Shown piece after piece: positions 21,371-33,226 of a stretch of 64,000 nt of DNA; positions within the stretch are counted from its first letter, which is position 1; every line of letters begins with the position of its first letter. Both the position numbers and the translations under genes were made by a program. Origin of the DNA: Cordilura impudica (taxonomy: Eukaryota; Arthropoda; Insecta; Diptera; Scathophagidae); NCBI GenBank assembly GCA_963682025.1, contig OY821518.1, positions 220,378,868 to 220,442,867 of the forward strand, read 5' to 3'. The notes below the pieces were generated by a model. The model was not told where the DNA came from and did no database searches. It saw only the letters and a list, made by a program, of their open reading frames with translations.

Positions 21371-22794
21371 TATTAATAGGCTAGGCGATTTCTTGTGACC
21401 GATGGTTTGTTCTATTGTTTTAGCCGGACTTTGACCAAACGTATATTATTTGAAAGGTATTTCTTTTTAGCTGATTTCCAAATTTACAGATTTTTAATTT
21501 TTTTCCATTATTTTTATTAAATTGCAGTTAAAGTTACATAAAGTTATACAATGCTATGTGTGTGTTTATTAAATTTGTTAATGTGTTTGTAATAAAAATG
21601 AGTTTGTTTTTTGTGATGATTTGTGAATTGGCTATAATTTATTTGCATACTTTTAGGGTCTTTATTTAATGAAAAATTAAAATTTCCTAGAATTTGCGCT
21701 CGAATTTCGAGGGCTGGAATCTGATACTTATTATGAATATAATATCCTCCCAACAAATTCTATGGAATAAAAATTATGTTGTGGTAATAATACTTATAGA
21801 TTTTTTAGTGAAGACTAGCACTAAAAATTTGATACATGCCGATGGATTAAAGTTTTGTTCCCGACATTTTATTCGCCAAAATGATTAACTCTACTTTCTG
21901 ATTAACATAAATTTTATATACATAAATTCAATAATAATGAGTTGGTCCTCAATATTGTAGAAATTTGTTTTTGTTTTGAACAGTTGGAGATCAATCAAGC
22001 CTTTGTATACGTCCCGAATAATTAAAATTTTCAGGTTCTTCGTCAATTAGGAAAAATAGTTTTTTTTTATTACACATGAAATTTAAACTAATAATATTAT
22101 GTGCTATATCGACGCCTCCACATTATTAGATAATTAGCTTAAATGTAAAGAGTCAATCAAGTCTGGAGTAAATTGATTAGTCTAGTGAGGCAGCCGTAAT
22201 ATATATATTTGAAACTACTAGAAACGATGTGAAGTAAAACCGTGGTTATAATTTTGAGTGGTGATTTCCTTTAGGTTTTACTTAAGTCTAAATATTTATT
22301 CATACAAAAAATAAAAAACAGAATTGTTTTAAATTTGAACAACTGTATTGCATCAACCGAAATTTCTTTATAGCAGTTAATCGCTTATGATTAAACATTT
22401 ATTATTAAGATAAAAGAATGGTAATCGAAATCATCTTCAAACTCGCTTACCAACTTCTGGCAATATAATGAGAAAATCTGGAATATTTTAAATATTTCGA
22501 AAGGATTTTATTGTCATTTGTCTATCAGGATACGATAAAATAAATAATTTAACACAATTTTTTAAAATCTGTTCTTTAATTTTCCACGAAAGGCATATTT
22601 AAATATATTTGTTTGAGAAATATTGTCACTTAATGGTTTTAAATCCTTTTAAAAGATACAAGATGACGTAGTGAAAAACTATAAACGCAGTTTTGCATTG
22701 GGTTTCGTCTATAACAAAATGTTTCTGTTTTTTGAGACGATGTAAAAACTTTCCCTTCGCAAAGCCTTCGGGTAAAATTATCTAAACCATAAAA
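21371..22794. other. AT-rich non-coding DNA
   Basis: No protein, RNA or clear repeat is recognisable. Short frames at 21544-21756 and 21694-21888 overlap on opposite strands and have no features. Confidence 0.5.
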
Positions 22795-23345
22795 ACAAAG
22801 TTTTTATTAAAACTCTTTATTTCCTTATCATATGAGTTTTGAATATCTCCGTGACTGTGCGTGACTGTGTGTGCCTATCTTCAAATTAATCATTGGCCAC
22901 AGCAACTCTATGGACAAAGTTTGGGATCGATCAGATGAGGGCAAGTTAGGTTTTAATCTCTCCGTGACTGTGCATGACTATGCGTGACTATGTCAAAGTT
23001 AATCTTTTTTCACAGCAAGTATAACGACCGAGTTTCAGAATGATTGGATGAGGCGAAATCCGTTTTAAGTCTCTACGTGACTGTGCGTAACTAAGTCAAA
23101 GTTAATCTTTTTCCACAGCAAGTGTATGGACCAAGTTTCAGATGGATTGGATGAGGGGAAATGACATTTAGATCACTCCGTGAGTGTGCATGGCTATGCG
23201 TGACTGTGCGTGACTGTGTGTGACTACCCCAAAATTAATGTTTTTTCACAACAAGACTATGGGCCAAGTTTCAGATCAATTGGATATGGGGGAATGGGGT
23301 TGACCCACTACAGACAGACTGACAGACAGACATATAGTATGAGTT
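22795..23345 (-). repeat. GTCACGCACA satellite, reverse copy
   Basis: Reverse-complement array of the family at 4241, with about four units containing TCCGTGACTGTGCGTGACTG and CCAAGTTTCAGAT. It begins with CAAAGTTTTTATTAAAACTC, the complement of the distal edge seen at 4755 and 27657. It ends CAGACAGACTGACAGACAGA at about 23310-23330. Confidence 0.8.
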
Positions 23346-23438
23346 AAAAGAAATAATTTAAAAAGAAAAATGCTGTAATCAAACTGCTGCTCGTCAGCTC
23401 GGTATTTGAAAAATATTATTTGTGATAATTACAATGTT

Positions 23439-24215
23439 AACAAGTAAGAAAATTATAGTCGGTCTAGACCGACTATACGATACCCTATACCATGCATTTA
23501 GAAACCCTATCTCTTAGGCCCAACTAACTGGACATAGAAAATAAGCATAAACCAAATTTCAGTGGGATTTTTATTAATTTTTTGGCTGCAGATATGAAAA
23601 AGTTTATATCGGATGTTATATCTATATGGGGACTAGGCCCAAAAATGGACCGATCCTAGCCATGTTTGGTAAAGTCTCTTGTATTTTGCAAAAATATATA
23701 CAAACAAAATTTTAGAAGAATCAGTGCAATATTTTTGTTTTTTGATAGATTTAAGTGAAGATCGGGAAGCAGCTCTATATGGGGCCGAAGGGATTATTTG
23801 TGGACTACTCATTAATGTATGTAATGAAAGCATACAAACCCATACAACTATATGACAATATGGATCTTATGGCAATTTATGTCGATTTCATAGGGGTCAT
23901 TGTATGGGGGCTAGGTCTGAACATGGACCGATTCTCACCAATTTCAATATGGGCCAATTTTATCCTATGTGCGATAAAAGCTTATCTATGAAATTTCATC
24001 AAAATACACTCATATTTGCGACCTGAAGTTTGATTAAAAGGTTTACATGGACACACAGACGGACGGACGGACGGACGGACATCGATAAATCGAATCAGAT
24101 AGTGATTCTGATTCGATCGGTATAATTAAAGATGGGTTTAGGTCAAATATTTTTGGTAGTTACAAACAGCAGCACAAAGTCATTATACCCAAACCACATA
24201 GTGGTATAGGGTATA
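23439..24215 (-). mobile_element. HINE/mini-me element, copy B
   Basis: Full-length copy with AACAAGTAAG start, GTCGGTCTAGACCGAC palindrome, GATACCCTATACCA, internal (GGAC)n at about 24060-24080, and CACATAGTGGTATAGGGTAT end. Close in sequence to copies A and D. Confidence 0.8.
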
Positions 24216-24552
24216 AAAACTACTTAGAAGTCGAAAAACTATTTATGAGCCAAAAATTTGAGGGATATAATATATTTGTAATGTTTGATGTGTCATCGTT
24301 GTTCACATATATCCCAGTTCATATGGTTTAAAATCTTATGAATAAATGGAGCACTATAAAAGACTTCACTGAAACCTCCAATGAAAAATTCTTGCATTCA
24401 TTAAAATTTTGTGTTAATGCAATTATTTTAAATATGCATATAAGTTATATAACCTAATCTTCGGTATGGCAATGGGCAGCCCTCTCTCCCCAACGATGTC
24501 AGATATAATACTTGACAGTTTGCTTGACAATGCGATCAATGAAAAGAAAAAG
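24216..24552 (+). pseudogene. Penelope-like element reverse transcriptase fragment
   Basis: With stops and a frame change the segment reads VMFDVSSLFTYIPV, then LKFCVNA, and at 24461-24536 FGMAMGSPLSPTMSDIILD. FDVxSLFTxIPV and GMAMGSPLSP are characteristic of Penelope-like reverse transcriptases. The catalytic YADD region and everything downstream are absent. The fragment lies between HINE copies B and C, which are in the same orientation and probably truncated it or preserved it as an island. The expected GIY-YIG end is missing here, but a separate one is at 39852. Confidence 0.8.
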
Positions 24553-25283
24553 AACAAGTAGGCAAATTAGAGTCGGTCTAGCCCGACTATACGATACCCT
24601 ATAACAAGGTTAAGAGACCCTATCTCTTCGGTCCAACTAATTGGATATAGCAAATAAGCATAAACCAAATTTGAGTGGCATTTTTATTAATTTTTTTCGC
24701 TGCAGATATGAAAAAGTTCATATCGGATACTATATTTATATGGGGACTAGTTCGAAAAATGGGCCGATCCTGATCATATTTTGTAAAGTCACTTATACTT
24801 TGAAAAAATATATACAAACCAAATTTGAGAAAAATCTGTGAAATATTTTTGTTTTTTGCTAGATTTAAGTGAAGATCGGAAAGCAGCTCTATATGGGGCC
24901 TATAACTAAGAATTTTCCTATAGGGAGTATTTTTGAACTATTGATTAATGGATGTAATAAACACATACAAACCCAATTTGACTGAGATCATTTGTATGGG
25001 GGCTAGGTCTGAACATGGACCGATTCTCACCAATTTGAACAGCGGTCTTCCCATGGCCGATCGAAGCTCATATACTAAATTTCATCGAAATATATTCATA
25101 TTTGCGACCTGTAGTTTGATTACAAACTTTACATGGACACACAGACGGACGGACATTGCTATTTCGACTCAAAAAGTGATTCTGAGTCAATCGGTATAAT
25201 TAAAGATGGGTCTAGGACGAATATTTTTGGTTGCTACAAACAGCAGCACAAAGTCATTATACCCAAACCACATAGTGGTATAA
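24553..25283 (-). mobile_element. HINE/mini-me element, copy C
   Basis: It starts AACAAGTAGG, with an imperfect palindrome (GTCGGTCTAGCCCGAC) and GATACCCTATA. The GGAC microsatellite is very short (about 25141-25154). The distal end is clipped: GTGGTATA is followed by ATAAATTC rather than GGGTAT. More diverged than copies A, B and D. Confidence 0.75.
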
Positions 25284-26744
25284 TAAATTCAAATATTTTT
25301 GCTTCTCAATTGTTCTTCTTATTTTGCACCTAATTATTACAATTAAGAGCTTATTCCAATTAATTTATGTTGATTTCTAGTAATAACATGAACACCTACA
25401 ATTAAGTGCTAACACATTTAATAAACCGGTAAAAATGTATATGTCTGTATACTTACATTGGCCAAATACACAATAGCAATTATACAACTACTACTATTGT
25501 ATATTTGGCCATGTAATAAGAACTACAAACGTTAATTCCAGAAAAACACATATTTAATGACCATTATAGAGAAATAACTGCTAAAATAATAGCGGCGTTA
25601 ATGGTTGCCATTTGTAATGAAATAATATTGTGTACAGTTAGTTTAGTTTAGTTATAATGGTTAAAATAGTTAGCCGTGTGAGATAGAAGCAGTGAGAATA
25701 GAAGCAAAAATAGTTTTAAATAACTCAGATGTTTTAACGAAATTATTAACGGATAAAGCTACAGTTTGTACAGCTAAAGTTTCGATGATGAATCTCATAG
25801 GGTTGCTAACAGCTGCTCCATAAATCCACTCATAGGGATACCAAGAAATATTAGGGCCTTGTATACCAATAGTAAATTTGAAACCATGTGTTCGCAGTGA
25901 CCATATTTAATGACCGAGTTGCTAGAGGTATGGACAGATAACTACCAAAATATGTGATAAATATAATTTTAAATTGTTATATTACCGGATGATATGGATC
26001 AGTAAGTCTTGGGAACCAGAAGTAAAATTTAATTTTGGTTATTACGAATAAATAACTGTATATGTTTGTTGATACTTGTCATTATTTTTGCACATACTTC
26101 CATGACACTTCTGCAGAATACCTGTTCCATTTATGTAACACGAAATGTTCAGTTTTTGCTTCTCCTTTATCCTTCTTTAATTTACTTACATTTGCCCAAT
26201 ATCTTTCCATTGTAGAAATTATGGGAAATTAACAAGATTAAAATATTTGGTTGTCTTTACATCACTTCAGTGCTAAATTTGAATAATGATATGATGACAA
26301 ATAAGCACAAGATTTTACTGTTCTGCTCTGTTTAATGAGTGGTGGAGATTGAGGTTGTGTACGATTATGAGACCCATTATTCAATAGTCAAGTAATAAAC
26401 CCTGTAGAAAATTTTTTTGTCATAGCCCCCATATAAAGCTGTTTCCCGATATTCACTTAAATATCTAAAAAAAAAAAAATCATGTGAGTCCGATCACAGG
26501 GGAGATGTGTAAACATCTAGTAATTACAGATTTTTTTATGGCACTTTTTTAAAATCAAACAGAAAGCGTCATCTACGTATCACTTATAGCAATAAACGGC
26601 AGGGGCTCTGCTAATATAAAAATAATTATTATTATTCTATATTTCAACAGATTAATTTTTAATTTTTCGTTTTTTAGTTTTTATTTTTACATTTTTCGTT
26701 TTTGATTTTTAATTTTTAACTCATACCCTCTGTCTGTCGTAGGT
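25284..26744. other. AT-rich DNA with a small hairpin and a HINE scrap
   Basis: An inverted repeat of about 20 bp (TTGGCCAAATACACAATAG and CTATTGTATATTTGGCCA) lies at 25459-25510 and could be a tiny MITE remnant. A reverse HINE scrap (CCCCCATATAAAGCTGTTTC) is near 26426-26465. No gene is seen. Confidence 0.5.
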
Positions 26745-27675
26745 GGACACCATTCCCCCTCATCCAATTGATATTGTTGTGACTAAAGATTATTTTTGGG
26801 GTAGTCACGCACAGTCACGCGCAGTCACGGGGTGATCTAAATGTCATTTCCCCTCATCCGATCGATCTGAAGCTTAGTCCATACACTTGCTGTGAAAAAA
26901 AGATTAACTTTGATTAAGTCACGTACAGTCACGCATGGTCACGCGCAGTCACGTAGTGATGTGAAACCCATTTGCCCTTATCCGATAGATCTGAAACTTG
27001 GTCGATAGACTTGCTGTGAAAAAATATTAAGTTCGACATATTCACGCACAGTTACGCATAGTCACGCGCAGTCACGGGGTGATCTAAATGTCATTTCCCC
27101 TCATCCGATCGATCTGAAGCTTAGTCCATACACTTGCAGTGAAAAAAGATTAACTTTGACATAGGCACGCACAGTCACGCATAGTCACGCATAGTCACGT
27201 AGTGATCTAAAATCCATTTCCCCTTATCCGATTGATCTGAAACTTGGTCGATAGACTTTCTGTGAAAAAAGATTAACTTTGGCATAGTCACGCGCAGTCA
27301 CGCATAGTCAGGCACAGTCACGGAGTGATCTAAATGTAATTTTCCTTCATCCGAACGATCTGAAAATTGGTCCATAGTCTTGTTGTGACTATAGATTAAC
27401 TTTTGGGGTAGTCACGCACATTCACGCATAGTCACGTACATTCACGGAGTGATCTAAATGTCATTTCCCCTATCCGAACGATCTGAAACTTGGTCGATAG
27501 ACTTGCTGTGAAAAAATATTAACTTTGACATAGTCACGCACAGTCACTGAGAGATTAAAACCCCACTTCCCCTCATCCGATGGATCTGAAACTTTGTTGT
27601 GGTGAAAGATTAATTTTAAGAAAGTCACAAACAGTCACCCATGTCCGTAAGGAAAGAAAGAGTTTTAATAAAAAC
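26745..27675 (+). repeat. GTCACGCACA satellite, longest copy
   Basis: About eight units of roughly 118-122 bp. Each has CATTTCCCCTCATCCGAT, CTGAAACTTGGTCGATAG, ACTTGCTGTGAAAAAA and a run of GTCACGC(A/G)(C/T)A decamers. It ends AAGAAAGAGTTTTAATAAAA next to a mini-me element. The start (ACTCATACCCTCTGTCTGTC) mirrors the end of the 22795-23345 array. Confidence 0.85.
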
Positions 27676-27702
27676 TTTGTTTTTATGGATGAGATAATTT
27701 AT

Positions 27703-28560
27703 TTTTATACCCTCCACTCCAGTGTGCAGAGGGTATATATAAGTTTGTCATTCCGTTTGTAATAATTAGAAAAAAAAATTTGGACCCCATAAAATATATA
27801 TATTTGTGATCCTTATAACAACCGGAGGTGATATAGCGATGTCCGTCTGTCCGTCTGTCCGTCTGTCCGTCTGTCCGTCTGTGGAAATCACGATGACGGC
27901 ATCAATCGGGCAGCTAGGGTGCTCGTTGGCATAAAAAATGATTCATTAACATCCTGAAAAGTTTGCTATTTAAAATCGTCCAAATCGGTCAATTAGGGCC
28001 CGAGATTTGAATGAAGAACTAAAAAAAGTCTTGAAAAAATATAATTTTCTATGTTGTTCTTGTCACGATCACGCCCTCAATAGGATAGCTAGGGTGATAA
28101 TTTTTAGTGAGAATGATTCACCAAATTCATGGGAAGATTTCTACTTCAAAAATCATTAAAATCGGTGGAACAGGTCCAGGTAAATCTATGAAAAATTAAA
28201 AAAAAAATAAAAAACATGATGTTTCCATATTGTTCCTGTTGTTATTCTAAATGTTGCATTGTTGTCATAGCTGGACTTGTTGTTTTTGTGGTCGTTGTGG
28301 TAATAATATAATAAAAACAAACCCTTTGTACATTTTTTTGTGAACTCTGGTAGAAAATTTTAAAAGTTTCCATTGTTTTGGCATCACTAAAAAAATTTGT
28401 TAGATCATTTCTGTCACGAGCCTGCATGCAAAATTTCAGATCGATTGGCTCACGGGAAAGGGGCTAAAAATCGATCCAAAATTTTGTCGACAAGCAGACA
28501 CTACCAGTTAATATAAAGGCAGTAAGTAAAGGGAGTAAAAGTTCACCAATAATTTAAAAA
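27703..28560 (+). mobile_element. mini-me/HINE element, second subfamily, copy 1
   Basis: It begins TATACCCTCCACTCCAGTG, CAGAGGGTATATATAAG, TTTGTCATTCCGTTTG. It then has TTGGACCCCATAAAATATAT, GTGATCCTTATAACAACCGG and a (GTCCGTCT)n tract at 27841-27882. This order matches dipteran mini-me repeats. A second copy at 31742 is about 95 percent alike by eye. The distal boundary is not clear: similarity continues past 28560 into AAATTTTTATGTATTAATTT, which also follows copy 2 at 33245. Confidence 0.75.
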
Positions 28561-30094
28561 ACAAATTTTTATGTATTAATTTATTTAAAGAAAAAAATAA
28601 TTAAATGAAATAGTAATAATAATAAAAAAAAATAATATACAATACAAAAAAAAAGAATATATAAATAAAATAAAATAAAGATAAATGCATTCATAGCATT
28701 ATAATACATATAAAAGGTCAATGTTTTCTACCCGTAATCGTAACGAGTCAGTTGTTTTTTTTTACATGAAAATCATTTGAAACAGTTACCGAACGTAACC
28801 GGAACGTCCCAATACTTTTCATGTGAAAAAAAGGCTGACACGTTACGTAACAGTTACATGTCGCTAACTTGTTCTTTACACAGGCTACTGCTTTTGCAGC
28901 CAACTTCAAGTCTATTTATATAGTTTCGTAAGCATAACTGATAAAATTGTTTCTATTATTTTTTGCTGTAAGTAATAAATTATAAATATACTGAATTTGC
29001 AAACTAAAATGGATACATATATTGGAGGTGCTTTAATACAAAAGAGTTAACGAAACAAAATCAAAAAAAAAACAACTCTACAACATCAACAATGGCAGTC
29101 ATATGTTCTTCAAATAGAAAAAAAAAAAAACTGCAAGTGTGTTTTGTTGGCTACAAAACAAAAATAGTGTTGACAATATAACAAAATATGTAAAAGAAGT
29201 TAGTGCTATGAAATATTTTATTTTGTTTAAAAAAAAAATCTCAAAATGAAAGGCTATAATTCCATTAATAATCAAAAGGCGTTAAACTAATTTATTTATT
29301 TTTACGTTGTACTAATGCATTTTAAATAAGTAAAAGTAATTGTATATTTAAATAAAAAGCATTTGTATTATATGTTGCTGTCGTATTCAGAAAAATCAAG
29401 TAGCTGACTATACGACTACAAATGCTGCTGCCAGCAGTCGTCTATGTGTTTCATTCATGATGTTGCATTTTTTTGCGAGCAATACTTACATATATTCTAA
29501 ATAAAGAAATAATAGTTCTTTTCATACTGCGAAATCTATACAAATATATGTACAAATACTATATGTCAAATTTCAAATTTGCAATAATTGATACATTTTT
29601 GAAAGAAAATTGTATAATATGAAATGTCTTTAATTTATTTCATAGAAAACAATTTTTTGAGGTGCGTGGATTTTCCATATTTACTGTTTTACTATTTTCG
29701 TAATGAGGTTAAATGAGTTAAAAAGAATTTAAAATATTTGAAAATATTAGGTGAGGATCCTCAAGATGTAAAATACGATCGGTCTAAAACTTTTCACTTA
29801 GAGCCACAGTTAAATTCGAAACAACAAAAACCCATATATTTTGTGCATAAAGTTTAATATTAAATGTGCTTTTCTAAAATGCCTATATATTTTTTCTCAT
29901 TCATTTCTGACCATCTTCAATGTAAATTTACCAAAGTTTTTTTTATTGCAATATGTATATAAAACTTAAAAATTTAATATTTTTTATTGTGTATTAACTT
30001 ATTATTCTGCGATTTTCATTACATCACAAAATATTACAAATTGGCACTACTGTTTCAAAAACAGAAAACTTCTAAATCAGTTGAAAACAGTTGA
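28561..30094. other. AT-rich non-coding DNA
   Basis: Simple-sequence A/T runs (28590-28690) and otherwise featureless DNA. Nothing I can name. Confidence 0.5.
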
Positions 30095-30605
30095 TCTGTA
30101 AAACTGTGTGTGAAATTGTGTCAAATAAAATTACAAATATTAATAAATATAATAATACATATATATATATATTATTAATTTTGTTAAGAATTAGCACAAA
30201 ATTGATTTTCCATTTTGCATTTCATTTATAAAGAATTCTGCCATATTTTGTTAAAGGGAAAATCCATTTTTGTTATATTAAAAAAAACAGACTTGCATTT
30301 AATTTTTCCGTGACTGCCTCAATAATTGCTTAGATGCCACCACAATATTTTTTCTAATTAAAACAGTTGATCTGTAAAATTACAAATATTAATAAATATA
30401 ATAATACATATATATATTTTATTAATTTTGTTAAGAATTAGCACAAAATTGATTTTCCAATTTGCATTTCATTTATAAAGAATTCTGCCATATTTTGTTA
30501 AAGGGAAAATCCATTTTTGTTATATTAAAAAAAACAGACTTGCATTTAATTTTTCCGTGACTGCCTCAATAATTGCGTAGATGCCACCACAATATTTTTT
30601 CTAAT
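30095..30605. repeat. Tandem duplication of ~245 bp
   Basis: A block from ACAGTTGATCTGTAAAA to CACCACAATATTTTTTCTAA is present twice back to back (first about 30085-30360, second about 30363-30605). Differences are few, apart from a roughly 27-bp gap near the start. A diverged third relative lies at about 33430-33565 (AAATTCTGCAGTATTTTGTT, GATGCCGCCATAATTTTTG). Confidence 0.75.
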
Positions 30606-30869
30606 TAAATATTAACCAATATCTAACTAGAATTATGATTTATTCTGACTAAAAAGTTCCAATTAAAAGTTATTCATCCCAATTATGAATATTCTCAAGG
30701 AATTTCTTTCTCACGGAAAATACATTTCTCGAGAAAAAAAATTCCTCCAATTATAAATTCCGCGTGAACAAAAAATGATTAACTGGCATCATCGAATTTC
30801 GAAGCCACTTGCTTTGCTTATTGACAATTTATTTTCTATTTTTTGTGTGTGTGCAAACGACCCTACAAT

Positions 30870-31640
30870 AAATGTCCCACTAAACATTTTTGTTTGCTAT
30901 CAAGTTGAGGTGCATTTGAGATCAAATACATTTTTCAAATCTCCAACGTTAATTCTCAAATGCCCTCAATAGTTCGAATATAGTCTTCTCAACTTAAAAG
31001 GCACATTTTTTATATGGCGATTTTCATAGTTATCAAATTGAGAAATTTGTGATTCTCAACTTGATAGCAAAGAAATATTTCCAATCGGTATCAAATGGAA
31101 GGTACGGAATTGCCATATTAAAAAATATTATACTAATTTTAGAAATGAAAACAACTACTTTTTTTAATGTTTCAATTTTCAATTTAATTTCATTATATAT
31201 TTAACATTACTATGTACATATTTAACATTAAATGTACATATTATGTACATTTTTTAAAATCTAGAATTAAAAATAAATGAATTAATTAGTTGTACATTTT
31301 TTGAAAAATTTGACAAAAAGCAGAAATAATTAAAAATATATCAATGATTTATTTGTACTTTTTTGGCATTTTTTAATTTAATTTATTATTTATGACATAT
31401 TTAAATAATATCTCAGACTTAACACAAATCTTATTCAAGTTGAAAAAATGTTTGGTCTCAAGTGGAGAAAAGTGTTGGATATCCAATTGAGAGTAAAAAT
31501 GTTTCTCAAAGATTGGAAAAAATGTTAAGTCTCAACTTGATGTCAAGTTGAAAGCAAACAAGGAGAAAAATTGTTCAACCCAAGTTGAGAATTACATTTG
31601 ACATCAATTTAAGAACTTAACTTTTCTCCAACATTGGCGA
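30870..31640. repeat. Region with iterated TCAAGTTGA/TCAACTTGA motif
   Basis: The motif or a close variant recurs on both strands about ten times, near 30899, 30989, 31035, 31064, 31436, 31459, 31482, 31531, 31543 and 31577. Copies cluster at both ends, with TTTGTTTGCTATCAAGTTGA on the left and the inverse TCAAGTTGAAAGCAAACAAG on the right. It may be a MITE with eroded inverted repeats. No gene. Confidence 0.55.
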
Positions 31641-31741
31641 AATAATATTTCAATGCATACTGGGGAATGACCGAAACTAACACATAAACAGTTTTTTCCT
31701 ATTTGAAAAACATATGACTCATTGTTGCTGTTGTAGAGTTG

Positions 31742-32565
31742 TTATACCCTCCACTCCAGTGTGCAGAGGGTATATATAAGTTTGTCATTCCGTTTGTAAT
31801 AATTAGAAAAAAAATTTTGGACCCCATAAAATTTATATATTTGTGATCCTTATAACAACCGGAGTTGATATAGCGATGTCCGTCTGTCCGTCTGTCCGTC
31901 TGTGGAAATCACGATGACGGCATCAATCCGGCAGCTAGGGTACTCGTTGACATAAAAATGATTCACTAACATCCTGAGAAATTTGCTATTTAAAATCGTC
32001 CAAATCGGTCGATTAGGGCCCGAGATTTGAATGAAGAACTAAAAAAGTCTTGAAAAAAAAATAATTTTCTATGTTGTTCTTGTCACGATCACGCCCTCAA
32101 TAGTGCAGTTACAGTGATCATTTTTAGTGAGAATGATTCACCAAATTCATGGAAAGATTTCTACTTCAAGAATCATTAAAATCGGTGGAACAGGTCCAGG
32201 GAAATCTCTGAAAAAGTAAAAAAAAATGAAAAACATGATATTTCTATATTGTTCTTGTTGTTATTCTAAATGTTGCATTGTTTTCATAGCTGGACTTGTT
32301 GTTTTTGTGGTCGTTATGGTAATAATATAACAAAAACAAACCCTTTGTACATTTTTTTATCAACTCTGGTAGAAAAATTTAAAAGTTTCCATTGTTTTGG
32401 CATCACTAAAAAAATATGTTAGATCATTTCTGTCATTGCCACAAGCCTGCCTGCAAAATTTCAGATCGATTGGGTCACGGGAAAGTGGTTAAAATCGATC
32501 CAAAATTTTTTCGACAAGCAGACACTACGAGTTAATATAAAGGGAGTAAAAATTCACCAACATCT
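31742..32565 (+). mobile_element. mini-me/HINE element, second subfamily, copy 2
   Basis: Same order of blocks as 27703-28560: ATACCCTCCACTCCAGTGTG, GACCCCATAAAATTTATATA, a shorter GTCCGTCT tract at about 31879-31904, then AAATCGGTCGATTAGGGCCC. A TIR element (32611-33226) interrupts the downstream continuation. The subterminal partner GGTGGAGGGTAT with a terminal hairpin is found much further on, at 35862-35955. Confidence 0.75.
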
Positions 32566-32610
32566 AAAGCAAATAATGCTAAAATACCTAGTTGTTAATA
32601 AAAAAAACAA

Positions 32611-33226
32611 TTGGGCAATTCACAATGGGTAATGTATCGTTGTATCTCTTGTATCGTGTATCACTTTACAATAGTGTAAAATTGTTGTTGGTAATTTTCA
32701 CTGAAAAATCTGATACACGATCCAACTTCATTTGCTATGTTTAGTAAATGTTGTATATTGTATCATAACATATCAGTTCCAAGTGAATGCCAGTTTTTAT
32801 GAAAAAGAAAAAACAAATACATAGAATATTATCAGCATAAATAATTTTAAAATAAAATATGGCAAATAACGCAAATACATCGATAAGTTTATTTATATAA
32901 AAATTAATGTTTATATTTTTAGTATGTATTTTCTCTTTCAGTACCAACCAAAACATTTAACATTTTTTTTTCATTATAAATTAAAATGCAAGAGGTACGT
33001 AACTAAAACTCCAGGGTACATCTCACGACCAAAAAGCAAACACTGACAAGTGTTTTCTCTTATACAAAATAGCAGAAGCGACGAAGCGATCTTTCCTCGT
33101 TGGATCGAAAATTACTAAAGAAAGCGTTTTACAATATGAAAATAAAACTGAGTGTTCACAACAAATGATTGTATTGTGTATTTCAATACAACATACAATA
33201 TACAACACCTGTTGTGAATTGCCCAA
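32611..33226. mobile_element. Small TIR element (MITE-like)
   Basis: It is bounded by perfect 15-bp inverted repeats, TTGGGCAATTCACAA at 32611-32625 and TTGTGAATTGCCCAA at 33212-33226. Comparison with the mini-me copy at 28540-28590 shows that the flanking sequence is interrupted here, which supports an insertion. I could not see a clean target duplication. Opposite-strand frames at 32741 and 33023 have no recognisable domain. Confidence 0.65.

Noticed and set aside
26745..27675. CRISPR-like array in the GTCACGCACA satellite
   Set aside because: Adjacent units are similar throughout, so there are no unique spacers; it is a satellite.
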